Positions 1 to 10,360 are shown, numbered from the stretch's first letter. The stretch is 25,580 bases of DNA from Cylindrodendrum hubeiense (GCA_014621425.1 JAANBB010000512.1:1-25580), one strand, 5' to 3'. The notes: generated from the sequence alone by a model not told the origin. Program-made: numbers and translations.

Positions 1-638
1 CGACCGCTTGTTTCGCCTGCCCGCTTCTGAACTGCGCTCTGAACAGTCGCCGCCGCCGTCGCACAACGCGCTCCGCGCCCGCCGCATCCCACTCCATCAC
101 CAAGTAAAGGTAATCCATCCAAACATCCCGCCCCAGTCCCCGTTCCCCTTCCCGTCGACTTCCCACCCCGTCCCTCGCAGCCTTGCGTTGCCTTGCGTTC
201 GTTGCCTCGTCTCGTCTCGCATCGTCTGGCATCGCCTCGCCTTGCCTTGCCTTGCCTCTCCTGCCCTCTGCTATTTTTCACATCCTGCCGTTCGCCGCCG
301 CTGCCGCTGCCGCCGCTTCCCTTCTCCGGATCTTCACCAGCCAAGGCGCCCGAAACCTAGCACTGCGCTCCGCCACTCTGTTTGGGTCCTGGCCGAGCCG
401 GCCGTGTCCCATCCGCTTCTCCAGGCTGGTTTCCTCCCCCAAGGCCGTCTTATAACCCGCTATTGCCATCCCGCACTCGACGCGCCCTCCCACCCCCGGC
501 GGCCAACCACATGCACGATTGACGTCGTTCTCCCGCTGCATCTCTTCCAACCTTCAGCCCAAACATCTCACGACACGTCGCCGTCGCCATCCTCGTTCCC
601 GTCGCCGTCGCCGATGCTGTTGGCCTGGACGCTCTGTC
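1..638 (+). promoter_or_regulatory. Pyrimidine-rich upstream region / probable 5' UTR of the Rsc7-like gene
   Basis: This stretch precedes the ATG at 639. The + strand is strongly C/T-rich, with a slippery CTTGC/CTCGTCTCG-type stretch at about 180-275 and a short GCC/GCT triplet run at about 296-320. Pyrimidine-rich tracts are common in core promoters and 5' leaders of filamentous fungi. The open frames here are low-complexity readings in all directions and none resembles a protein. A CRE-like TGACGTCG lies at 520-527. No TATA box is evident. The transcription start cannot be placed. Confidence 0.5.
520..527 (+). promoter_or_regulatory. CRE/ATF-like element TGACGTCG
   Basis: An eight-base near-palindrome matching the ATF/CREB bZIP consensus lies about 110 bases upstream of the Rsc7-like start codon. 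Stress-response bZIP factors of fungi bind such sites. One match in several hundred bases is weak evidence and may be chance. Confidence 0.2.
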
Positions 639-3021
639 ATGTACTCCGCCCAGCAAAGCGGCGCTGATAATGCGACGATCAATCCCGCCGCCCTCAACTC
701 ACCTGGTATGTCCTTCCTCCGTGCTACTGCCTGCTGTCCGCGCCCACCCCTCCGCATCCTGTCCAACCCGTCCCGTCGCTTGTATGGCCCGCCGCACCCC
801 GGCGTCGCTGTCGCAAAACACCATCGAGGTCTCCTCGTGTTTGCGCTGCACGCCGAGTCTCTCCTCACCTTGAACTTCACACTCTCTTCTGCGACCCAGC
901 GCGCGCACCTTCTGGTGTCACAGCTGCCGGTCGCCAGCACCAGTTTCTTCACAATGCTGACTCGCCTTATTTTATAGACCCCCCGCATCGTGGCCTCAAG
1001 CGCAGCCGGACCCCGGATTTCTACGACTCGCCGCAACCTGGTGATGACGGTATGTCGGGTGGATCCTGTGTAGCCCGACGCTGTACGGCGCGTCGCGGTG
1101 CGCCGTCGCGATGCGCCGTTTGCGCCGACCCGCGAAACTGGCTCCAACTGCGATTCCGTGTCACATATCTCGTCGTGCTACTTTGCTGCTCACAAACTGA
1201 TTCGCATCGCAACACTAATAATCGAGGAAAGTTGCTGACCATATTTTGTGTCTTGTAGGTGATTCGAAACCCCTTCGAAAACGAGGAAGACCGATGAAGT
1301 CTCGAACTTCGGGGGGCATCTCCGATGCTCCCGGCCAGGCGCCCGCCGCGAACCTGCCCCAGACAATCCCCCCTCCCCAGACGCCTCAGTCCCAGAGCAC
1401 CACGCTGCCTGCGCAGGCTGCCTACACGCCAACCCAGACGATGCCGCCCAAGACTACCCCAACCAAGTCGACACTGAAGGCGCTCCCGACGGTCCGAGAC
1501 CACACTACCGACCAGCTTAACTCGACCGGCGATGAATACCTCCCACGCGAGATCGACGAGTTCGGCGAGAAGAAGGTGATAGCCAATGGCACGCTCCAGG
1601 GGGGTCGTGAATACAAGTGCAGAACTTTCCTGGTTCCCAACCGAGGCGACAAGCTCTTCATGCTGGCCACCGAGTGCGCCAGGGTGCTGGGTTATCGAGA
1701 CTCGTACCTGTTATTTAACAAGAACAGGTCCCTGTTCAAGATCATTGCCAGCCAGGCCGAGAAGGACGACCTTGTCCAGCAGGAGATCCTTCCGTTTTCT
1801 TACCGTTCCAGGCAAATCGCTATCGTCACCGCCCGGTCCATGTTCCGCCAGTTTGGAAGTCGAGTCATCGTCAACGGCCGCAGGGTCCGAGACGACTACT
1901 GGGAAACCAAGGCCCGTAAACAAGGCTTCACCGAAGCTGATCTCGCCGGAGAGAAGCGACCCGGCGCCACCAAGGCCAGGGAAGCGGCCGAAGCCGCCCA
2001 AAACAGCGTCCTGCTGGCCGGCCCGCACCCAGAGATTGTCTACAGCAACAACCCCGGACCTTTCCCTGGCCCTCCGCAGCCGCACCTTGTCCAACCAGGT
2101 ATGATCGGACCACCACCTGGAAGCACGACAAGAATGCCTGGATTGACTCTTGGATCAGACCTCAGTGACTCCCGGCCGCGTGACTACTCCGGAATCCTCA
2201 AGGGAGGACCCCGCCAGGAGATAACCGGCCCAGCTTACCAAGACCAGACCCGGCCCTCCCCTCTCGGCGAACTGAATGCCCAGGCCCACCACGCTGCCGA
2301 GTTCAACCGGTCCGTCAACCAGCAGCGGGACATGCGCAACGACTACATCCAGGGAATCTGGCGACGACCCCACGAGCAACCCTCGTCCAACCTGACCCAG
2401 CAGCCCGTAGCGTCGACCGATAGCACCTCCGTCCCCACGAGCCGACCATCGCACTCGCCCCATACCACGGCAACTGGTATGTCCCAGCCAGGAATGGTAT
2501 CGTCCCAGAGCCCCCAGATGATGATGACCACGGCGCCATATTCCCAGTCGATTAGCGCCCAGAGCAACCTCACACAGGCACCGATGAGAGGTATGGCCCA
2601 GTCTCCAACACAGTCAAATACCAGACCAACACCATCTCTCCCAGGCTCGAGCAGCTCCATTTCTCAGGGCACGCCCAGCTACAACTACCAGTCCGGTCAG
2701 AGCATGTGGCCTCAGACTCCCCAGACGCCTCAGCAGCACGGCTACGGCAGCTACACCACCCAGGCTCAACAGGCACACCCGTCGCAGTCGCCTGCTTCCC
2801 ACCTGCGCCAGCCTAGCACGGGTCAGATACAGCCTAACATGCAGTTCCCTGGCATGGCGGGCATGCCGTACGGGGCCGGCCAGAGCATGTACCCCACAGA
2901 TCAGACACCTCGACAGTACATGCCTCAGAGCGGGCCTGGAGGTCCTGCCGTCACACAAGCATGGTCCGGCCAGCACTCACCAGCACAGCAGTGGTGGACT
3001 CCTGGGCAGCAGCCGCAATGA
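639..3021 (+). CDS. Chromatin remodelling complex subunit Rsc7/Swp82 (Npl6 family)
   Basis: Three coding exons are inferred: 639-705, 978-1049 and 1259-3021, giving 633 residues. Introns of 272 and 209 nt have GTATGT donors, GCTGAC branch sites (about 956-961 and 1234-1239) and TAG acceptors, and joining keeps frame. The start at 639 is the first ATG that splices into the conserved exon. Residues 53-60 contain RKRGRPMK, an AT-hook-like DNA-binding motif. Residues about 138-282 match the Rsc7/Swp82 domain (CRC_subunit), including YLPREIDEFGEKKV, YKCRTFLVPNRGDKLFMLAT, LGYRDSYLLF and FRQFGSRVIVNGRRVRDDYW. Residues 283-633 are a disordered Q/P/S/T-rich tail. The family belongs to RSC and SWI/SNF nucleosome remodellers in the nucleus. 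The sequence does not decide whether this protein serves RSC, SWI/SNF or both. The nearest gene is DPB4, convergent and 1.7 kb away. Confidence 0.94.
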
Positions 3022-4224
3022 AGACGACGTGCGCTGAATGATATGACCGGATGATTTTCACTACGACTGCTATTATTGCTTTTTCTCCCGGGTATTCAAC
3101 CTAATCACACGCTTTGCTTTTCTTTTTCCTATTTCATATATCATTCAACCGGGAGACTCTGATACTCTCTCTGGTCCGAACTCCTTCAGTATTCCTGGAT
3201 ACCCAAGCATACACATTGGTGGAGAGGCTATGTGCTTTGTGGACCATCAGTCCATTGAAACTGCGTGTAGCATTTGGCCTGGATAGGATAGAGGAGTCGG
3301 GGGATGGGATCGCGGGTTTTCGTCGTCGGGTTCGGCCCTGGTGGTTTTTTGGGGTCAGGCATGGCTCGCAACGCACTTTGTTTTTTTGACGTTCGCTTCT
3401 TCTGCTCGCGTTTAAGGGCATCTTTGGGTTTGGAATGTCAGTTTGTTCCGTCGCTTTTTGCGAGGATGCGGTTCTATCGGCGGTTCGCTTGTGCGTTCCG
3501 GGCAGCCATTTGCATAGGCAAGGCATCTTGTACCGGGCTTTTTTGATACCACGTCACCTCTTCGATTCGTTCTTCTCCTCGATCTTCATTCTTGGTACCA
3601 GGACACATGTGGTACGACTAGGGAAGGAACACCCTCCGTGCTGTCTCAGTCGAGCTTGGGTCTCGATGAGGCGGTCTGGAACCTATGGCTGGACAGGCTT
3701 CCGCAGGCTCTGCCATGGGGATGACCTCACGGTGTGGTTGGCAATTTTCGCTTGATCAACATTCGTGGGTCTTGGGCAAGTTTGAAGCATTCACCAGCGG
3801 CGTTCTATCGCCACGTGCTGGTTCTATCGTCTTGTCTAGCTTGATTTGTTTGTCGTTATTGATATTGGTCGGATTATTAGCCTCCTGATTGGAGGGTTTC
3901 ATTGTTGTGGCTCGTTTGCTGTGCAGATGGGACATGTGCTTCTTGGTCCCCGGGTTCATCTTGTCGCGAGAGTGGTTGGCATTGGGACGGGTGGGTTGGG
4001 TTAGGCAATAGGGAATCACTTATTTCATATCTCGAATGCGACATTTCATCTTTTGCAGAACTCGTGGCTCTAGGTGAACTAGTTAGGCCCCATTCTCAGT
4101 TTCCACACATGTTGATGTCTAAATATGGCCGTGCTTGTCAAGACCCAGCAAGTCATCGCAAATTGATCTGTTCCATATCCTGTTCTTCCCCAGTCAAGGG
4201 ACGCACGAATTAACCTTGGTTCTT
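3022..4224. other. Intergenic, 3' side of the Rsc7-like gene
   Basis: No gene could be supported. The first few hundred bases are T-rich and probably hold the 3' UTR and polyadenylation region of the Rsc7-like gene. Short open frames on both strands lack the GC-rich third positions seen in the real genes and resemble nothing known. Confidence 0.5.
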
Positions 4225-4590
4225 TTACCGTACCTGTCCAACCAACCTCGTCTCATCCCAACGCCCTGTGCCGCGCCAGCACAGAAAGCTGCCGTGCAAC
4301 CCCCCGGATATCGGCCTCCAGCCATGCGGTTCCCCCATGAGCCTACCCGTCCCCTCCCACAGACGAATCGGCCCCCCCGGAAAGCAGCGTTCCACGAAGA
4401 CGACGCGGTAGCACATGATCTCGTGGTCTGAGGAATCGACGAGGAGGAGGGGGGTGTTGTACGTGGCGCCGGGGAGCGTGTTTCGAGTCGAGGGACAGGA
4501 GGGTGGGAAAAGGCGGGCTTCGGGGATCGGGAGTATCGTGTATTTGTACGAGCATGGGGGCGTGAGGGCTGGCTGCATGGTGCTTGTCAT
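4225..4590 (-). CDS. Possible small hypothetical protein (121 residues)
   Basis: This minus-strand frame runs from an ATG at 4590 to TAA at 4225. I recognise no family. What argues for coding is composition: the third codon position is almost always C or G through most of the frame, as in the confirmed genes here. The first 65 residues, containing YKYTILPIPEARLF and LLVDSSDHEIMCYRVVFVE, read like ordinary protein. The last 50 residues are rich in G, W and R, so the 3' end may instead be an intron or UTR. The frame begins about 150 bases downstream of the DPB4 stop on the same strand, so it could also lie inside the DPB4 3' UTR. There is no signal peptide or membrane segment. Confidence 0.35.
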   Translation of the reverse strand: MTSTMQPALTPPCSYKYTILPIPEARLFPPSCPSTRNTLPGATYNTPLLLVDSSDHEIMCYRVVFVERCFPGGPIRLWEGTGRLMGEPHGWRPISGGLHGSFLCWRGTGRWDETRLVGQVR

Positions 4591-4741
4591 ACGGTTGGGT
4601 GCCTTTCATGGGGGAGGGGGGTAGGAATGTGCAGATATGGGATGGGTGGTGATGGTGATTGTGAGAATAGTTGTTGATAGGGAGTTAGCCTTGTGGTTGG
4701 TAGGTACGCAAAATAATGTAAAGAGGAGAGCTGGCGACAAC

Positions 4742-5888
4742 TTAGTCACTCTCGTCTCCATCCAGCGCCTCATCGGCGTCATCTCTGCCCTCCTTCTCCT
4801 CCAGCGCATCCTGCGTCTCGTCTCCGCTTGCCTCGCCCTCGCCCTCCTCGGCATCGTCGTCTTCCTCCTCCTCGTTCTCCTCGTCATCGTCCTCCGGCAC
4901 GGGCTCCTCGTCCTCCGTCTCGGCATCGTCCTCAACCTCCGCGGCGGCCGAGGGGTCGACGCGGGCGCGCTTGGTGCGCGGGCCCGAGGCTTCCGAGGCC
5001 AGGGTCGTGTCGGCGTCGGCTTGCGACGTGTCGGCCATGGAGGTGTCCGGGTCGTCGGACTTTTTGGCGCGGACCTTTTGGCGGTATGAAGTGCGCTTCT
5101 CGGTTTGGATGGCGTTGAATTCTACAAGAACCGGGTCAGCCAGGGTGCCTCTCAAGACGGGGGTTTGCGGGGGTCAATTGTCCTGGGACAAGGAACCGTG
5201 GGAAACATACTTGCGAACTCGGCCTCGAGGGGCTCGCGTAAGAAGGAAAACTCAGTGTCTTCCAGGGCCTTAAACACGTCGGCAGGGGTTACCGTCTTCT
5301 TACCGGCGTTGATGGTATTCTCATTGGCGCTGAAAGACAGGTCAGATGGGTTTTCGGGTCATTTGTGTGTGCATGCAAGAGGGACAGAACGTACTGTGAG
5401 GCCAGGTAGCTGATGAAGACGGTGGCGCTGTTGCTCATGGCCAGGATGGCATTGGCCTGGATCTGAGTGTTGGCTGGTAACACACCCTTAGCCAGTCTTG
5501 TGATTATGGACTTGGGCAATGTGAGGTCCTATCATTTGGTGGTCAGTAATCTTTTCATTTTTGGCATGTCATGCTGTCTCTCATCTCCCCAATCATCTCT
5601 TGATGAGGAAAAGAGAATGCTCACCTCGATGGCTATGGCATCATTGCGTTCCTTCTCCCTTTCCTTCTCTCTTTCTCTTTCCTTCTCTTTCTCCTTTTCC
5701 TTCTCCTTATCCTTGTCCTTGTCCTTCTTCTCAGCCGCAGGACTGCTTGGTGAGTCCTCAGTGGCCGCGGCCGCAGATTCATCCGCAGCAGGGGCCGGGC
5801 TGGGCTCCTTGGGCGGTGCGTCCTCTACTGGGGCGGAACGCGCGGTTGAGACATCGCTCTTGCGCGACGTGGACTTGCGTGGAGGCAT
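4742..5888 (-). CDS. DPB4: DNA polymerase epsilon subunit D / ISW2-CHRAC histone-fold protein
   Basis: Four exons on the minus strand are inferred: 5888-5625, 5528-5395, 5329-5211 and 5121-4742, giving 298 residues. Introns are 96, 65 and 89 nt, with GTGAGC, GTACGT and GTATGT donors and CTGAC branch motifs. Residues 54-82 are an extreme K/D/E/R-only run. Residues 89-170 form an NF-YB/Dpb4-type histone fold, with DLTLPKSIITRLAKGVLP, QANAILAMSNSATVFISYLAS and TVTPADVFKALEDTEF. A short basic motif KRARVD (223-228) may be a nuclear localisation signal. Residues 237-298 are strongly acidic. Dpb4 pairs with Dpb3 in the polymerase epsilon holoenzyme and with a Dls1/CHRAC-type partner in ISW2-class remodellers, so it acts in replication and chromatin. 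The yeast protein is shorter; the charged linker and acidic tail make this one longer. Confidence 0.95.
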
Positions 5889-7241
5889 GATCGGCGGTGT
5901 TGGTGGGGGTTGTGATGAGTGAGTGATGAGGTTGAGTGCGCGGTCCAGGGGTAGTGGGAGGCGCTGTGAGGGTGCCGATGGGGGATTGCAGCGGAGATTC
6001 TCGCGCAGATGAGATGATAGAGGAAGATGACGAGGGCGGCGAGGTGTAAGTTGCGAGCAGGGCGCGTCTGAGGCGAGGGAGTGAGGCCCAATTCAGATGC
6101 GATGACCACTGGGTCAATCCGTCCTCAACGCGGCGTCGCACAGGCGTCGAGTCCAATCTCAGGGCAAGTAGACCATGCCACTCCCTATCCCGTCCTTCTG
6201 AATCCTTCAATCCGTAGGTCCCCAGGTCGCGAGGCGTCTTCAGGCGGCGGCGGGCGAGTCGGCGAGCGAGTTGGTGATGTTCTCTTTTAGTGGACTTTGG
6301 CGGTGCGTGGGCGAGAGAAGCGCGCGTCTGTGGTCTGTGGGTGGATGTGCGACGCGATTCCGCGCTGTGAGTGGATGGAAGGCGCGTTAAGTGGCCACCT
6401 TGATTCAACCTCACCCATGAGCCGCTGGGGGATGACTTCATTTTTGTCAACACCATAAATCTTGCAACGGTCGCGTTTATTGTCATGGGCTGGCATGGTT
6501 GGATCCCAGAGCGCTCAAGCATTGTCAAAGTCGGCGTCCTCCTCATATTTGCGCGCTTTCGACATTCCCAGATCCGTAGACTCCCACCAATATCCCATTA
6601 CTCTCTCCTTCTTCAAGTGAACGTGGGAGTAAAGCCACGTCCTCGGATAAAGAATAGTAGATGGGACTCAATCTCATTCCGTGTCCTTTGTGTTTTGGCC
6701 ATAATTAACTGGTCAACTTCACTTCAAGGATCATTCAGGTTCATATCTGTTGCCGCGAGTTTCCCTATTCCTTGTCACAGTCAGCACAGCACAGTAATTT
6801 TTATTGCAATAATACTTGGGCCTACTCCCTGGTTCTCGGGATTCTGCTATTCTTTAATTTCCACGTAAAGAACCCAAAATGCGTAGGCTCCGATGGCGAT
6901 GGCACAGATGCTCATACTTGATCCTTGTAGGCTGGAGAGAGTATGCTGGCTGAAGATAATGCTTGCGGAGGCCTCATCTCATATCCAATCTCATCACCAT
7001 TTCCCTTTTACTATGCTCTCACTGAGTCAACTGCCGATCCCCATCATCCCATAGGACTTCATCATATATTCCTGTCCGTGAGCCATGATGAAGGCATGTA
7101 ACCCAATGCTAATGGATACGACGCTGATGACGACTGCTACGGTAATCTCGGCCTCATCATCCACACCCATGGCCATGGCTCCATCTTCGTTCGATGAAAC
7201 AGCCACTATTCCTACACCCGCGCCTTGACCTTTCTCGGCAT

Positions 7242-7265
7242 AATTTGGGCACATTTGCCCAAATT
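7242..7265. repeat. Perfect 10-bp inverted repeat with 4-base loop
   Basis: The arm AATTTGGGCA at 7242-7251 is followed by CATT and its exact reverse complement TGCCCAAATT at 7256-7265. It could be a binding site for a dimeric regulator, or a hairpin in a transcript. It lies just upstream of a short minus-strand frame with a membrane-like segment. Confidence 0.7.
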
Positions 7266-7956
7266 CGCAATCTCTATCGCCTTCATTTTCTTTTCAATGC
7301 CGATCCATTTCGGGGTCCTTGCTTCGTCCGGGCGCTCCCGCGTGCGTTTGGTTTGGCCGGTTCAACGCCCGCTCACCACTCCCCACTCCCGTGAAACACC
7401 AAACCGCCGCCATCGAAACATCTTGGACAACCATAGGCCCTAAGCTTCCAACCCGCGCTGACTGGCCTCATTGCATGCACATGTGTGGAGAGGGTGGCAA
7501 TCGTAACTTATTTGCTTTTTTATCGTTCCATTGAATTGAGAGTGATACGGCAGGGAAGCTTACTCGCTACCGCTGCCTATTCTGTCTGTTTGTGTGGAGT
7601 CTTCTATCTGTAGAGATCCTCCTCTTCTCAACGTTGGGACCCGATTGGTCATTGCACGGATTTCATCCACGCTGAGGCCCAAGATGGTCTCTGTTGTTCT
7701 CATACCGCTTGCTCTAAAACTATCATGACATATAGAAGACAAAAAAGGAAAATTCTCGGGGTATATCCGTCGTATAAAAAACCAAAGACAAAAAGCCTCC
7801 TCATCCGGCCATTGGGCACCGCCCGTCCAGTCATCATCCTTCGAAGCGTCAAAGGGATTATAGTAGCTGGCGTGGCCAACTAGATTCCCAACTTCCTTCT
7901 TCAAGAAGGATAAAAGCAAACTGGACGTCATCATCTGAAGAGAGGTCATGTAGGGA

Positions 7957-8007
7957 GTGTGTGCATGTGTGCGTGTGTGCGTGTGTGCATGTGCTTGTGC
8001 GTGCATG
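7957..8007. repeat. GT/GC-rich dinucleotide microsatellite
   Basis: An imperfect GT run interrupted by GCAT and GCGT lies downstream of the membrane-protein gene, in its likely 3' UTR. On the minus strand it reads as alternating His/Ala/Thr codons, which creates a spurious open frame. Confidence 0.8.
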
Positions 8008-8328
8008 TTCATATTTCGCTGCAAAACAGCAGAGGAAAACAAGGACTCTTCCGGGAGTCGGCGACGGGAGATTTTGATCTCCTTCTCGGCACATTGAGTG
8101 CACGGAGTCTATCAACATCCCGTCCCGAATCCCTGGTGGTTTTGAAACACGTCGTCGGAGATCACCTCGGCCCCGCATTTATTGGGACGGAGGGAACGGA
8201 GGGATGGAGGGTATGACGGGGGTTGAAACAAGCCGTCGTCTTGTCAGACCCGTCGTCTTCTCACGAGTCGACAATGCAAAATGTCGGTCTATGAAATTGT
8301 AGGCATTCGCTAAATCGCTTGCTTGGTT

Positions 8329-9129
8329 TCAACCAATAGCACAGCCAATCTCTGACTTGCGGATCAGAGGCCGGGGTGAGAGGCCGCCCAGGTAGACCTC
8401 ATCGTCAAAGGACAACCGTGGGGGTGTCGAAATAGAGTGCACCCGCTTTTGCCGTCGCATATCGAGGGACTGGTTAGCCCGGGGAAGGTAGTCGCTTGAC
8501 ATGCGGGTCAATGTGTGCCTGTCCGGGACATGTCCATGCCAAGGGTCGTGATGTCCGGCCACGCTCACGGTGCTGCTGCGGGAGCTGCGGGTGCGGCTCT
8601 GTCGAGACGCCGTGGGCGGGAGCTTTGCCAGGCGGGAGGGCTGGCGCTTGAGGGTAGGGATGAAAGCATCATCGCCCTGTACAGTCTCATCGGTGAGACC
8701 GGGGCGCGAGTTTGGGGCACGGGCGAGGACTGGGGTGGGAGGAACGTCCATGCTGCGCTTGTGCTTGACAGTGTGAGCTGTCAACTCCTCCGATGCTCGT
8801 GACTGGCCATTCTGGTAGATGATGACACTGGGTGGCTTGCGGATGGAAACGGAGCTCTGCTGGCGTTGATGGTGCTGATGGTGCTGTTCCGGCTGGGGTT
8901 CCTCGGCTTGGAAAGCTGTGGGTTCGATGATGGGAGTCTTCTCATCAGACTTGTCCGTCCTCCATGATTCGATCTCTTCGTCATCAATGGGGGTGATACC
9001 CCTCTTGAGGAAGAGGAAACGGCGCTGTCGAGACCTGCGGCATAGGACGGTCGTGACGATGGCGATGAGGGCCACTGGGACCACCGTCGCCAGAACGATG
9101 ACGAGAATCTTAATTTCGGAGTCGTTCAT
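8329..9129 (-). CDS. Single-pass membrane protein of unknown function, filamentous-fungal type
   Basis: One uninterrupted frame of 266 residues runs from ATG at 9129 to TGA at 8329. A hydrophobic segment (residues about 8-29, ILVIVLATVVPVALIAIVTT) follows a short acidic N-terminus with no cleavable signal. It is followed by the basic cluster CRRSRQRR (30-37), so positive-inside logic suggests an N-out, C-in signal anchor. Residues 43-57 hold a motif containing GITPIDDEEIESW; from memory, similar motifs occur in orphan membrane proteins of filamentous ascomycetes. The rest is a hydrophilic, probably disordered cytoplasmic tail with His/Gln-rich (about 80-92) and Ser/Arg-rich stretches that could be phosphorylated. 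The C-terminus, with DDEVYLGGLSPRP, looks conserved in character. No enzyme or transporter motif is seen. Function unknown. The coding call is firm because frame length and composition agree. Confidence 0.85.
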   Translation of the reverse strand: MNDSEIKILVIVLATVVPVALIAIVTTVLCRRSRQRRFLFLKRGITPIDDEEIESWRTDKSDEKTPIIEPTAFQAEEPQPEQHHQHHQRQQSSVSIRKPPSVIIYQNGQSRASEELTAHTVKHKRSMDVPPTPVLARAPNSRPGLTDETVQGDDAFIPTLKRQPSRLAKLPPTASRQSRTRSSRSSTVSVAGHHDPWHGHVPDRHTLTRMSSDYLPRANQSLDMRRQKRVHSISTPPRLSFDDEVYLGGLSPRPLIRKSEIGCAIG

Positions 9130-9798
9130 GGTGTCTTTGCCATCGCGAGGCCACGATCAATGTGCGGAGGTGAGGGCGATTTCGCAAGGTTCGGTAAAAG
9201 AACTGGCGCTGCCGTCCAACAAAGTCGCAGACCAGAAATGAGAAAAGAAGGAGAACGAATGGTCGATGACAGGGCAGTGGTTCAATCCGGGTCTCGTGAA
9301 ACCAGGACTCAGCTTGCTCTGCAAGGTCTCTAGGAGTCGTCGATCTGATAACTAGGGTTGTTGGTTAGTTTAGGTCTTGGTGAGGCTGTATGGATGAAAT
9401 ATATGAATTGGTCATAAGAAGTGAATGGTAAACTGTGAGTGAGAGGGATACACATGAGGGCAGTCGGGTACAGAGGTGGTTGAAACATTCGTGTTAGTCG
9501 GGCTGCTAGGTCCGGTCCATACTATCATGCGAAGACGGGTATTCCTTTTACTTCCTGTCATTGCTTCTTCTTATTATAGAAGTGAACCAGAAGAAACAAT
9601 TAAGGAGCATGAAGGCCAACAGCTTGGACACCGGGTTCGTGTAATTGAGCAGGAGCCCAATCCCACGAGCAAAGCGACCGACTCTGATTTCAACATTGAA
9701 GGAGAGGTGATGCGTATTATGGGATGAAGATACAGGTACGGTAAGAGGAAGGGGATACCAACATTCGAAACCGTCAAGTAGACCACGACGTGAGACGA

Positions 9799-9865
9799 GG
9801 TCGGATCGGATCGGCTTGGCTTGACTGGACTTGACTTGACTGGAGTTGACTTGGCTCGACTTGGA
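9799..9865. repeat. Degenerate short tandem repeats (GGATC then TTGACTGGAC/TTGGCTCGAC type)
   Basis: A GGATCGGATCGG doublet leads into several imperfect copies of a five- to ten-base unit around CTTGACTGGA. It lies on the left side of the gene-poor region, on the upstream side of the membrane-protein gene. Confidence 0.6.
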
Positions 9866-10360
9866 GCGAAGCTGGCGAGATGGACAAGTTGTTTATAGGA
9901 TGAGTCCCTTCGGGCCGGCCGTCCTTCAAGGTCGGTATCGAAGGAAGAGGGAAGGGGGATATCAACCAGGCACGGGACGCCCTGGGGATAGCAGAACCAA
10001 GTGGGACGGGGGCGGAAGAGGGATGGGGGAGCGTTGAAGCTATATAGGGACTGGGGGCATGCGGCAGCTCTGGGCTGGACTGGGGAGGACGGACAGGACG
10101 GACATGGGGCGTGGAGGCAGGGCCGGCAGGGGGCGTGAAAGGTAGCGTCATGGGGTGGGATGGTGGGTGTGGGAGTGTCGCAGAGGAGTGTAGCGTAGCA
10201 GAGGAGCGTAGCAGAGCAGCGTGTGGGAGCGACTGTGAGTGGGAGTGACAGGAGGTGGAGCTGAGGGTGTGTGTTGGAGGAGAGTTGCGAGGGGGTGTGG
10301 TGTGGTGGAAGAAGCGTGGAAGTGGGTGAGGTGAGGAGGAGGGGGAAGAACCACAGCGGA

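Larger units (their letters stand above)
5889..8328. other. Intergenic region between DPB4 and the membrane-protein gene
   Basis: The first few hundred bases are the promoter and 5' leader of DPB4 (minus strand). The part nearest 8328 is probably the 3' UTR of the membrane-protein gene. Between them, 6450-7250 is more AT-rich and contains two short minus-strand frames with membrane-like segments (6867-6986 and 7027-7254, see findings). A perfect 10-bp inverted repeat lies at 7242-7265 and a GT-rich microsatellite at 7957-8007. A longer minus-strand frame at 7560-8042 has no clear coding bias. No gene is called with confidence. Confidence 0.45.

Noticed and set aside
7560..8042. Minus-strand frame of 160 codons downstream of the membrane-protein gene
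   Set aside because: Its N-terminus is translated GT microsatellite, codon bias is weak, and it lies where the 3' UTR of 8329-9129 is expected.
9476..9727. Plus-strand frame of 83 codons upstream of the membrane-protein gene
   Set aside because: It lacks an ATG at its start, has no third-position bias, and overlaps the expected 5' region of a minus-strand gene.
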